Shown piece by piece: positions 1 through 9,919 of a DNA stretch of 64,000 nt. The notes beneath the pieces were generated by a model that did not search any database, was not told where the DNA came from, and was given only the letters and a program-made list of their open reading frames with translations. Source of the stretch: Triticum aestivum (Eukaryota > Streptophyta > Magnoliopsida > Poales > Poaceae). The DNA lies in the NCBI RefSeq assembly GCF_018294505.1, contig NC_057800.1, positions 472,304,582 through 472,368,581 on the forward strand. The letters run 5' to 3'. Every line of letters begins with the position of its first letter. Position 1 is the stretch's first letter. The translations under genes were made by a program, and so were the position numbers.

Positions 1-458
1 TCGAGAATGTTGCACGGGATTGTGAGCAATATTAATAGCACTTTCATTGTTACAAAGCAATGGAACATGTTTCACATTGATCCCATAATCTTTAAGAGTT
101 TGGGTCATCCAAAGTAATTGAGCGCAACAAGAACCGGCGGCAATGTATTCCGCTTCGGCGGTGGATAAGGATACCGAGTTTTGTTTCTTGGAAGACCAAG
201 ACACAAGAGATCTACCAAGAAATTGACAAGTACCTGAAGTGGACTTTCTATCAACCTTGTCTCCGACATAGTCTGAGTCGGAATAGCCAACAAGATCAAA
301 AGAGGACCTCTTAGGATACCAAATGCCAAAATTTGGTGTATGTATTAAGTATCTCACTATCCTTTTCACAGCCTTAAGATGGCATTCTTTGGGGGCCGCT
401 TGATATCGTGCACACATGCACACACTTAGCATAATATCTGGACGAGAGGCACATAGAT
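1..458 (-). pseudogene. Copia RNase H segment of element 2
   Basis: Read on the minus strand, this segment encodes the C-terminal pol region of a Copia element. Recognisable pieces include GYSDSDYVGD, the RKSTSGTCQFLG block, SWSSKKQNSVSLSTAEAEY and a downstream NNESAINIA block. These are the hallmark RNase H motifs of plant Ty1/Copia. RNase H removes the RNA template during reverse transcription. The segment was separated from the RT at 9047-9919 by the insertion of element 1, and the reading resumes across that insertion (target ATAAC). It runs off the left edge of the window. Confidence 0.85.
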
Positions 459-463
459 ATAAC
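459..463. repeat. Target site duplication of element 1, left copy (ATAAC)
   Basis: The five bases ATAAC directly before the 5' LTR are repeated at 9042-9046 directly after the 3' LTR. A 5-bp duplication is the usual footprint of LTR-retrotransposon integrase. It shows that the whole 464-9041 block entered as a single event. Confidence 0.95.
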
Positions 464-2201
464 TGAAGGAAATATGCCCTAGAGGCAATAATAAAGTTAT
501 TATTTTATTTCCTTATATCATGATAAATGTTTATTATTCATGCTAGAATTGTATTAACCGGAAACATAATACTTGTGTGAATACATAGACAAACTAAACG
601 TCACTAGTATGCCTCTACTTGACTAGCTCGTTAATCAAAGATGGTTATGTTTCCTAACCATAGACAAAGAGTTGTTATTTGATTAACAGGATCACATCAT
701 TAGGATAATGATGTGATTGACTTGACCCATTCCGTTAGCTTAGCACTCGATCGTTTAGTATGTTGCTATTGCTTTCTTCATGACTTATATATGTTCCTAT
801 GACTATGAGATTATGCAACTCCCGTTTACCGGAGGAACACTTTGTGTGCTACCAAATGTCACAACGTAACTGGGTGATTATAAAGGAGCTCTACAGGTGT
901 CTCCAAAGGTACATGTTGGGTTGGCGTATTTCGAGATTAGGATTTGTCACTCCGATTGTCGGAGAGGTATCTCTGGGCCCTCTCGGTAATGCACATCACA
1001 TAAGCCTTGCAAGCATTGCAACTAATGAGTTAGTTGTGAGATGATGTATTACGAACGAGTAAAGAGACTTGCCGGTAACGAGATTGAACTAGGTATTGAG
1101 ATACCGACGATCGAATCTCGGGCAAGTAACATACCGATGACAAAGGGAACAACGTATGTTGTTATGCGGTCTGACCGATAAAAGATCTTCGTAGAATATG
1201 TAGGAGCCAATATGAGCATCCAGGTTCCGCTATTGGTTATTGACCAGAGACGTGTCTCGGTCATGTCTACATTGTTCTCGAACCCGTAGGGTCCGCACGC
1301 TTAAGGTTTCGATGACAGTTATATTATGAGTTTATGCATTTTGATATACCGAAGTTTGTTCGGAGTCCCGGATGTGATCACGGACATGACGAGGAGTCTC
1401 GAAATGGTCGAGACATAAATATTGATATATTGGAAGCCTATATTTGGATATCGGAAGTGTTCCGGGTGAAATCAGGATTTTACCGGAGTACCGGGAGGTT
1501 ACCGGAACCCCCCGGGAGGTATATGGGCCTTAGTGGGCTTTAGTGGAAGAGAGGAGAGGTGGCCAGGGCTGGGCCGCGCGCCCCTCCCCCCTAGTCCGAA
1601 TAGGACAAGGAGAGGGGGGCGGCGCCCCCCCTTCCTTCTCTCTCTCCTCTTTCCCCCTCCCGAATCCTATTCCAACTAGGAAAGGGGGGAATCCTACTCC
1701 CGGTGGGAGTAGGACTCCTCTTGGCGCGCCCTCCTCCTGGCCGGCCGCACCCCCTCCTTGATCCTTTATATACGGGGGGTAGGGGCACCCCTAGACACAA
1801 GTTGATCCACGCGATCATATTCTTAGACGTGTGCAGTGCCCCCTTCCACCATAATCCTCGATAATATTGTAGCGGTGCTTAGGCGAAGCCCTGCGACGGT
1901 AGTACATCAAGATCGTCACCACGCCGTCGTGCTGACGGAACTCTTCCCCGACACTTTGCTGGATCGGAGTCCGGGGATCGTCATCGAGCTGAACGTGTGC
2001 TAAAACTCGGAGGTACCGTAGTTTCGGTGCTTGATCGGTCGGGCCGTGAAGACGTACGACTACATCAACCGCGTTGTGCTAACGCTTCCGCTGTCGGTCT
2101 ACAAGGGTACGTAGATCACACTCTCCCCTCTCGTTGCTATGCATCACCATGATCTTGCGTGTGCGTAGGAAATTTTTTTGAAATTACTACGTTCCCCAAC
2201 A
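464..2201 (+). repeat. 5' LTR of element 1
   Basis: The LTR begins TGAAGGAAATATGCCC and ends GTTCCCCAACA. A TATA-like stretch TTTATATA at 1765-1772 follows a C/G-rich block and marks the likely transcription start region. It is the direct counterpart of 7305-9041. Short ORFs inside it recur in both LTRs and are not genes. Confidence 0.95.
1765..1772 (+). promoter_or_regulatory. TATA-like box of the element 1 5' LTR
   Basis: TTTATATA lies about 430 bp before the LTR end, in the usual position for the Pol II promoter of Angela/BARE-type LTRs. The same motif recurs in the 3' LTR near 8606 and in the element 6 LTR near 46265. Confidence 0.6.
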
Positions 2202-2202
2202 G

Positions 2203-2215
2203 TGGCATCCGAGCC
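2203..2215 (+). other. Primer-binding site of element 1
   Basis: TGGCATCCGAGCC starts one base after the LTR. It resembles the usual Copia PBS complementary to the initiator methionine tRNA (TGGTATCAGAGC), with two changes. The same variant is present in element 6 at 46698, so it is a family trait rather than a private mutation. Confidence 0.75.
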
Positions 2216-3432
2216 TAGGTTTTATGCGTTGATGTTATATGCACGAGTAGAACACAAGTGAGTTGTGGGCGATATAAGTCATACTGCTTACCAGCATGTC
2301 ATACTTTGGTTCGGCGGTATTGTTGGATGAAGCGGCCCGGACCGACATTACGCGTACGCTTACGCGAGACTGGTTCTATCGACGTGCTTTGCACACAGGT
2401 GGCTGGCGGGTGTCAGTTTCTCCAACTTTAGTTGAACCGAGTGTGGCTACGCCCGGTCCTTGCGAAGGTTAAAACAGCACCAACTTGACAAACTATCATT
2501 GTGGTTTTTGATGCGTAGGTAAGAACGGTTCTTGCTAAGCCCGTAGCAGCCACGTAAAACTTGCAACAACAAAGTAGAGGACGTCTAACTTGTTTTTGCA
2601 GGGCATGTTGTGATGTGATTTGGTTAAGACGTGATGAGATATAAGTTGTTGTATGATATGATCATGTTTTGTTGAAGTTACCAGCAACTGGCAAAATCCT
2701 TATGGTTGTCTCTCTATTGCATAAGATGCAAGCGTCCAATAATTGCTTTACTTTATCGCTATGCGATAGCAATTGTTGGCGAGACGACCACGTGACGACA
2801 CATTGATATAGATCAAGATGATGGAGATCATGGTGTCATGCCGGTGACAATATAGATCATGACAGTACTTTGGAGATGGAGATCAAAGGAGCAAGATGAT
2901 GATGGCCATATCATGTCACATATTTTGATTGCATATGATGTTTATCTTTTATACATCTTATTTTTGCTTAGTTTGACGGTAGCATTTTAAGATGATCTCT
3001 CACTAATTATCAAGAAGTGTTCTCCCTGAGTATGCACCGTTGCGAAAGTTCTTCGTGCTGAGACACCACGTGATGATCGGGTGTGATAGGCTCTACGTTC
3101 AAATACAACGGGTGCAAAACAGTTGCACACGCAGAATACTCAGGTTATACTTGACGAGCCAAGCATATACAGATATGGCCTCGGAACACGAAGACTGAAA
3201 GGTCGAGCGTGAATCATATAGTAGATATGATCAACATAGTGATGTTCACCAATGAAACTGCTCCATCTCACGTGATGATCGGACATGGATTAGTTGATTT
3301 GGATCACGTGATCACTTAGAGGATTAGAGGGATGTCTATCTAAGTGGGAGTTCTTAAGTAATATGATTAATTGAACTTAAATTTATCATGAACTTAGTCC
3401 TGGTAGTATTTTGCAAATTATGTTGTAGATCA
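2216..3432 (+). other. Untranslated leader of element 1
   Basis: About 1.2 kb lies between the PBS and gag with no supportable ORF. It closely matches the leader of element 6 at 46711-47920. BARE-type elements have a long leader that carries packaging and dimerisation signals. I cannot locate those signals by eye. Confidence 0.6.
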
Positions 3433-4320
3433 ATAGCTCGCGTTGTTGCTTCCCTGTGTTTATTTTGATATGTTCCTAGAGAAAATTGTGTTGAAAGATG
3501 TTAGTAGCAATGATGCGGATTGGATCCGTGATCTGAGGTTTATCCTCATTGCTGCACAGAAGAATTATGTCCTTGATGCACCGCTAGGTGACAGACCTAT
3601 TGCAGGAGCATATGCAGACGTTATGAACGTTTGGCTAGCTCAATATGATGACTACTTGATAGTTTAGTGCACCATGCTTAATGGCTTAGAATCGGGACTT
3701 CAAAGATGTTTTGAACGTCATGGACCATATGAGATGTTCCAGGAGTTGAAGTTAATATTTCAAGCAAATACCCGAGTTGAGAGATATGAAGTCTCCAACA
3801 AGTTCTATAGCTAAAAGATGGAGGAGAATCGCTCAACTAGTGAGCATGTGCTCAGATTGTCTGGGTACTACAATCGCTTGAATCAAGTGGGAGTTAATCT
3901 TCCAGATAAGATAGTGATTGACAGAATTCTCTAGTCACCATCACCAAGTTAGTAGAACTTCGTGATGAACTATAATATGCAAGGGATAACAGAAATGATT
4001 CCCAAGCTTTTCGTGATGCTGAAATCGACGAAGGTAGAAATCAAGAAAAACATCAAGTGTTGATGGTTGACGAAACCACTAGTTTCAAGAAAAAGGGCAA
4101 AGGGAAGAAGGGGAACTTCAAGAAGAACGGCAAGCAAGTTGCTGCTCAAGTGAAGAAGCCCAAGTCTGGTCCTAAGCCTGAGACTAAGTGCTTCTACTGC
4201 AAAGGGACTGGTCACTGGAAGCAGAACTGCCCCAAGTATTTGGCGGATAAGAAGGATGGCAAAATAAACAAAGGTATATTTGATATACAGATTACTGATG
4301 TGTACTTTACTAGTGTTCAT
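3433..4320 (+). pseudogene. gag of element 1, start codon lost and several stops
   Basis: This encodes the capsid/nucleocapsid protein of a BARE1-type Copia. The position of the gag start in element 6 (ATG at 47921, context gatcaATGGC) reads gatcaATAGC here, so the initiator is ATA at 3433. Further lesions relative to element 6 include a TAG at about 3666 where element 6 has CAG, a TAA at about 3813 and a TAG at about 3933. The CCHC zinc knuckle is intact: CFYCKGTGHWKQNC at about 4189-4230, followed by the CPKYLADKK segment. Gag would form the particle that packages the RNA. This copy cannot make it. Confidence 0.85.
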
Positions 4321-7110
4321 AGCAACCCCTTTGTATTTGATACTGGTTCAGTTGCTAAGAGTAGTAACTCGAAACGGGAGTTGCAGAATGAACAGAGACT
4401 AGTTAAGGGTGAAGTGACGATGTGTGTTGGAAGTGGTTCCAAGATTGATATGATCATCATCGCACACTCCCTATACTTTCGGGATTAGTGTTGAACCTAA
4501 ATAAGTGTTATTTGGTGTTTGCGTTGAGCATGAATATGATTTGATCATGTTTATTGCAATACGGTTATTCATTTAAGTAAGAGAATAAATTGTTGTTCTG
4601 TTTACATGAATAAAACCTTCTATGGTCATACACCCAATGAAAATGGTTCGTTGGATCTCGATCGTAGTGACACACATATTCATAATATTGAAACCAAAAG
4701 ATGCAAAGTTAATAATCATAGTGCAACTTATTTGTGGCACTGCCGTTTAGGTCATATTGGTGTAAAGCGCATGAAGAAACTCCATGCTGATGGGCTTTTG
4801 GAATCACTTGATTATGAATCAGTTGATGCTTGCGAACCATGGCTCATGGGCAAGATGACTAAGACTCCGTTCTCCGAAACAATGGAGCGAGCAACTGACT
4901 TATTGGAAATAATACATACTGATGTATGCGATCCGATGACTGTTAAGGCTCGCGGCGGGTATCATTATTTTCTAACCTTCACAGATGATTTGAGCAGATA
5001 TGGGTATATCAACTTAATGAAACACAAGTCTGAAACAGTTGAAAAGTTCAAAGAATTTCAGAGTGAAGTGGAGAATCATCGTAATAGAAATAAAAGTTTC
5101 TACGATATGATCGCAGAAGTAAAATATTTGAGTTACGAGTTTGGCCTTCAGTTAAAAACAATGTGAAATAGTTTCACTACTCACGCCACCTAGAACACCA
5201 CAGCATAATGGTGTGTCCGAACGTCATAACTGTACTTTATTAGATATGGTGCGATCTATGATGTCTCTTACCGATCTACCACTATCGTTTTGGGGTTATG
5301 CATTAGAGACAGCTGCATTCACATTAAATTGGGCACCATCTAAATCCGTTGAGATGACACCGTATGAACTATGGTTTGGCAAGAAACCTAAGCTGTCGTT
5401 TCTTAAAGTTTGAGGTTGCAATGCTTATATGAAAATGTTTCAACCTGATAAGCTCAAACCCAAATCGGAGAAGTGCGTCTTCATAGGATACCCAAAAGAA
5501 ATTGTTGGGTACACCTTCTATCACAGATCCAAAGGCAAGATATTCTTTGCTGAGAATGGATCCTTTCTAGAGAAGGAGTTTCTCTCGAAAGAAGTGAGTG
5601 GGAGGAAAGTAGAACTTGATGAGGTAATTGTACCTACTCCCTCATTGGAAAGTAGTTCATCACAGAAATCTGTTCCTGTGACTACTAGACCGATTAGTGA
5701 GGAAGCTAATGATGATGATCATGTAACTTCAGATCAAGTTACTACCGAACCTCGTAGGTAAACCAGAGTGAGATCCGCACCAGAGTGGTACGGTAATCCA
5801 GTTCTGGAGGTCATGTTACTTGACCATGACGAGCCTACGAATTATGAGGAAGCGATGATGAGCCCAGATTCCGCGAAATGGCTTGAGGCCATGAAATCTG
5901 AGATGAGATCCATGTATGAGAACAAAGTATGGACTTTGATTGACTTGCCCAATGATCGGCGAGCCATTGAGATTAAATGGATCTTCAAGAGGAAGACGGA
6001 CGCTGATAGTAGTGTTACTATCTACAAAGCTAGAATTGTCGCAAAAAGGTTTTCGACAAGTTCAAGGTGTTGACTACGATGAGAGTTTCTCACTCGTATC
6101 TATGCTTAAGTCTGTCCGAATCATGTTAGCAATTGCCGCATTTTATGAAATCCAGCAAATGGATGTCAAAACTGCATTCCTGAATGGATTTCTGGAAGAA
6201 GAGTTGTATATAATGCAGCCGGAAGGTTTTGTCGATCCAAAAGGAGCTAACAAAGTGTGCAAGCTCCAGCGATCCATTTATGGACTGGTGCAAGCCTCTC
6301 GGAGTTGGAATAAACGCTTTGATAGTATGATCAAAGCATATAGTTTTATACAGACTTGCGGTGAAGCCTGTATTTACAAGAAAGTGAGTGGGAGCACTAC
6401 AACATTTCTGATAAGTATATGTGAATGACATATTGTTGATCGGAAATAATGTAGAATTATTCTGCAAAGCATAAAGGAGTATTTTGAAAGAAGTTTTTCA
6501 AAGAAAGACCTCGGTGAAGCTGCTTACATATTAAGCATCAAGATCTATAGAGATAGATCAAGACGCTTGATAAGTTTTTTCAATGAGTACATACCTTGAC
6601 AATATTTTGAAGTAGTTCAAAAATGGAACAGTCAAAGAAAGAGTTCTTGGCTGTGTTACAAGGTGTGAAATTGAGTAAGACTCAAAGCCCGACCACGGCA
6701 GAAGATAGAAAGAGAATGAAAGTCATTCCCTACGCCTCAGCCATAGGTTCTATAAAGTATGCCATGCTGTGTACTAGATCTATTGTATACCCTACACTAT
6801 GTTAAGCAAGGGAGTACAATAGTGATCTAAGAGTAGCTTACTGGACAGCGGTCAAAATTATCCTTAGTGGAATAAGGAAATATTTCTCAATTATGGAGGT
6901 GACAAAAGGTTCGTCGTAAAAAGTTACGTCGATGCAAGTTTTGACACAGATCTGGATGACTCTAAGTCTCGATCTAGATACATATTGAAAGTGGGAGCAA
7001 TTAGCTAGAGTAGCTCCGTGCAGAGCATTGTTGACATAGAAAATTGCAAAATACTTACGGATCTGAATGTGGCAGACCCGTTGACTAAAATTCTCTCACA
7101 AGCAAAACAT
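4321..7110 (+). pseudogene. pol (protease, integrase, RT, RNase H) of element 1, degenerate
   Basis: The domains appear in Copia order. A protease-like FDTGS stretch lies near 4337. The integrase follows, with its zinc-binding segment (WHCRLGHIGVKRMKKLHADG, near 4733) and DDLSRYGYI in the core near 4985. The RT includes WIFKRKTDAD near 5980 and the [11 protein letters not shown] block near 6160. Traces of the RNase H end are visible up to NVADPLTK near 7070. Stops occur at about 5164, 5413 and 5759, and there are frame breaks near 6050 and 6425. The RT YVDD region near 6420 is already out of frame. The protein could not be made. Confidence 0.85.
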
Positions 7111-7119
7111 GATCACACC

Positions 7120-7290
7120 TCAGTACTCTTTGGGTGTTAGTCACATAGCAATGTGAACTAGATTATTGACTCTAGTAAACCCTTTGGGTGTTGGTCACAT
7201 GTCGATGTGAAGTATGGGTGTTGATCGCACGGTGATGTGAACTATTGATGTTAAATCACATGGCGATGAGAACTAGATTATTGACTCTAG
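7120..7290 (+). repeat. Short imperfect tandem repeats upstream of the PPT
   Basis: A block of about 30-45 bp built around ggtgttggtcacat...gatgtgaac recurs four times between the end of pol and the PPT. Two copies also carry the phrase agattattgactctag. It has no coding potential. Similar repeats precede the PPT in BARE/WIS elements as I recall them. Confidence 0.75.
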
Positions 7291-7293
7291 TGC

Positions 7294-7304
7294 AAGTGGG
7301 AGAC
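7294..7304 (+). other. Polypurine tract of element 1
   Basis: AAGTGGGAGAC lies directly before the TG of the 3' LTR. It is purine-rich except for one T and the last base, and it sits where plus-strand DNA synthesis is primed. Confidence 0.8.
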
Positions 7305-9041
7305 TGAAGGAAATATGCCCTAGAGGCAATAATAAAGTTATTATTTTATTTCCTTATATCATGATAAATGTTTATTATTCATGCTAGAATTGTATTAACC
7401 GGAAACATAATACTTGTGTGAATACATAGACAAACTAAACGTCACTAGTATGCCTCTACTTGACTAGCTCGTTAATCAAAGATGGTTATGTTTCCTAACC
7501 ATAGACAAAGAGTTGTTATTTGATTAACGGGATCACATCATTAGGAGAATGATGTGATTGACTTGACCCATTCCGTTAGCTTAGCACTCGATCGTTTAGT
7601 ATGTTGCTATTGCTTTCTTCATGACTTATACATGTTCCTATGACTATGAGATTATGCAACTCCCGTTTACCGGAGGAACACTTTGTGTGCTACCAAACGT
7701 CACAACGTAACTGGGTGATTATAAAGGAGCTCTACAGGTGTCTCCAAAGGTACATGTTGGGTTGGCGTATTTCGAGATTAGGATTTGTCACTCCGATTGT
7801 CGGAGAGGTATCTCTGGGCCCTCTCGGTAATGCACATCACATAAGCCTTGCAAGCATTGCAACTAATGAGTTAGTTGCGAGATGATGTATTACGAAACGA
7901 GTAAAGAGACTTGCCGGTAACGAGATTGAACTAGGTATTGAGATACCGACGATCGAATCTCGGGCAAGTAACATACCGATGACAAAGGGAACAACGTATG
8001 TTGTTATGCGGTCTGACCGATAAAAGATCTTCGTAGAATATGTAGGAGCCAATATGAGCATCCAGGTTCCGCTATTGGTTATTGACCGGAGACGTGTCTC
8101 GGTCATGTCTACATTGTTCTCGAACCCGTAGGGTCCGCACGCTTAAGGTTTCGATGACAGTTATATTATGAGTTTATGCATTTTGATATACCGAAGTTTG
8201 TTCGGAGTCCCGGATGTGATCACGGACATGACGAGGAGTCTCGAAATAGTCGAGACATAAAGATTGATATATTGGAAGCCTATATTTGGATATCGGAAGT
8301 GTTCCGGGTGAAATCGGGATTTTACCGGAGTACCGGGAGGTTACCGGAACCCCCCGGGAGGTATATGGGCCTTAGTGGGCTTTAGTGGAAGAGAGGAGAG
8401 GCGGCCAGGGCTGGGCCGCGCGCCCCTCCCCCCTAGTCCGAATAGGACAATGAGAGGGGGCGGCGCCCCCCTTCCTTCTCTCTCTCCTCTTTCCCCCTCC
8501 CGAATCCTATTCCAACTAGGAAAGGGGGGGAATCCTACTCCCGGTGGGAGTAGGACTCCTCCTGGCGCGCCCTCCTCCTGGCCGGCCGCACCCCCTCCTT
8601 GATCCTTTATATACGGGGGCAGGGGGCACCCCTAGACACAAGTTGATCCACGTGATCATATTCTTAGCCGTGTGCGGTGCCCCCTTCCACCATAATCCTC
8701 GATAATACTGTAGTGGTGCTTAGGCGAAGCCCTGCGACGGTAGTACATCAAGATCGTCAGCACGCCGTCGTGCTGACGGAACTCTACCCCGACACTTTGC
8801 TGGATCGGAGTCCAGGGATCGTCATCGAGCTGAACGTGTGCTAAAACTCGGAGATACCATAGTTTCGGTGCTTGATCGGTTGGGCCGTGAAGACGTACGA
8901 CTACATCAACCGCGTTGTGCTAACGCTTCCGCTGTCGGTCTACAAGGGTACGTAGATCACACTCTCCCCTCTCGTTGCTATGCATCACCATGATCTTGCG
9001 TGTGCGTAGGAATTTTTTTGAAATTACTACGTTCCCCAACA
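7305..9041 (+). repeat. 3' LTR of element 1
   Basis: This is the direct copy of the 5' LTR with about 25 scattered substitutions and a few single-base length changes in the G runs. It ends CCCCAACA at 9041, followed by the right target copy ATAAC (9042-9046). Confidence 0.95.
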
Positions 9042-9046
9042 ATAAC

Positions 9047-9919
9047 AATGAACCAATCATAGAGCGGTAAACCTTTTGATCAACCGGTTCACCGTCCTTA
9101 GTCAAGTCAAGATGTCCACTAGTAGGCATGGGTGTATTCATACCTTTGCATTCTTGCATATTGAACTTCTTGAATAAGTCCTTGGTGTACTTTGTTTGAG
9201 AAACAAAGGTACCTTCTTAGTTTGCTTGATTTGCAAACCAAGAAAGAATTTGAGTTCCCTCATCATAGACATCTCAAACTTCTCCGACATAAGCTTTCCA
9301 AACTTCTCACTAATATGAGGGTTAGTCGAACCAAATATAATATCATCAACATAAATTTGGCACACAAATAGTTCTCCATTAACCCTTTTAGTGAAAAGAG
9401 TGGAATCTATTTTTCCAATTTCAAAGCCTTTTTCAATAAGGAACTTGGTCGAGCATTTATACCACGCTCTAGGGGCTTGTTTAAGACCATAAAGAGCTTT
9501 GTGAAGTTTGTAAGCATGATTAGGTTTCTTAGGATTGATAAAGCCGGGAGGTTGTTTAACATAAACTTCCTCCTCAATTTCACCATTTAGAAAAGCACTT
9601 TTAATGTCCATTTGGTACAAGGTGATATCATGGTGATTAGCATAAGCAAGTAAAATGCCATTGGACTCAAGTCTAGCAACGGGGGCATATGTCTCACCAT
9701 AGTCCATACCTTCGACTTGAGTGTAGCCTTGGGCGACTAGACGAACTTTTTGCGGACGACTTGACCGTCTTCATCTTGCTTGTTGCGAAACGCCCATTTG
9801 GTACCGATGATGTTGTGGTTGTTGTCGGGCTTCTCGACCAATGTCCACACTTGATTTCTCTCAAAGTTATGTAGCTCTTCATGCATGGCATTTATCCAAT
9901 CTGGATCTTCCAATGCTTC
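9047..9919 (-). pseudogene. Copia RT segment of element 2, frameshifted
   Basis: This is the minus-strand continuation of element 2 pol. The largest open piece (9707-9138) starts DYGETYAPVARLES and includes YQMDIKSAFLNGEIEEEVYV, the LYGLKQAPRAWY block and an intact catalytic YVDDIIFGS near 9353. The join to the upstream ORF (stop at about 9920) requires frame changes between 9707 and 9919. A second frame change lies near 9160, after the LGLQIKQ block. Nearest the insertion it encodes MNTPMPTSGHLDL and the start of the next conserved block, which is then cut by element 1 at the ATAAC target. Confidence 0.85.

Larger units (their letters stand above)
464..9041 (+). mobile_element. Complete BARE1/WIS/Angela-type Copia element (element 1)
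   Basis: This is a full-length LTR retrotransposon on the plus strand. It has LTRs of 1738 and 1737 bp with TG...CA ends, a PBS, decayed gag and pol, a PPT and a 5-bp target duplication. I count by eye about 25 substitutions between the LTRs, roughly 1.5%. At the commonly used grass LTR rate of 1.3e-8 per site per year that suggests about half a million years. The coding region carries many more lesions than this age predicts, so the copy was probably already defective when it moved. It is nested in the RNase H region of element 2. Confidence 0.95.

Noticed and set aside
799..1044. 81-codon ORF, found again at 7640-7885
   Set aside because: It lies inside both LTRs of element 1. The repetition is due to the LTR pair, not to a gene family, and the protein has no recognisable features.
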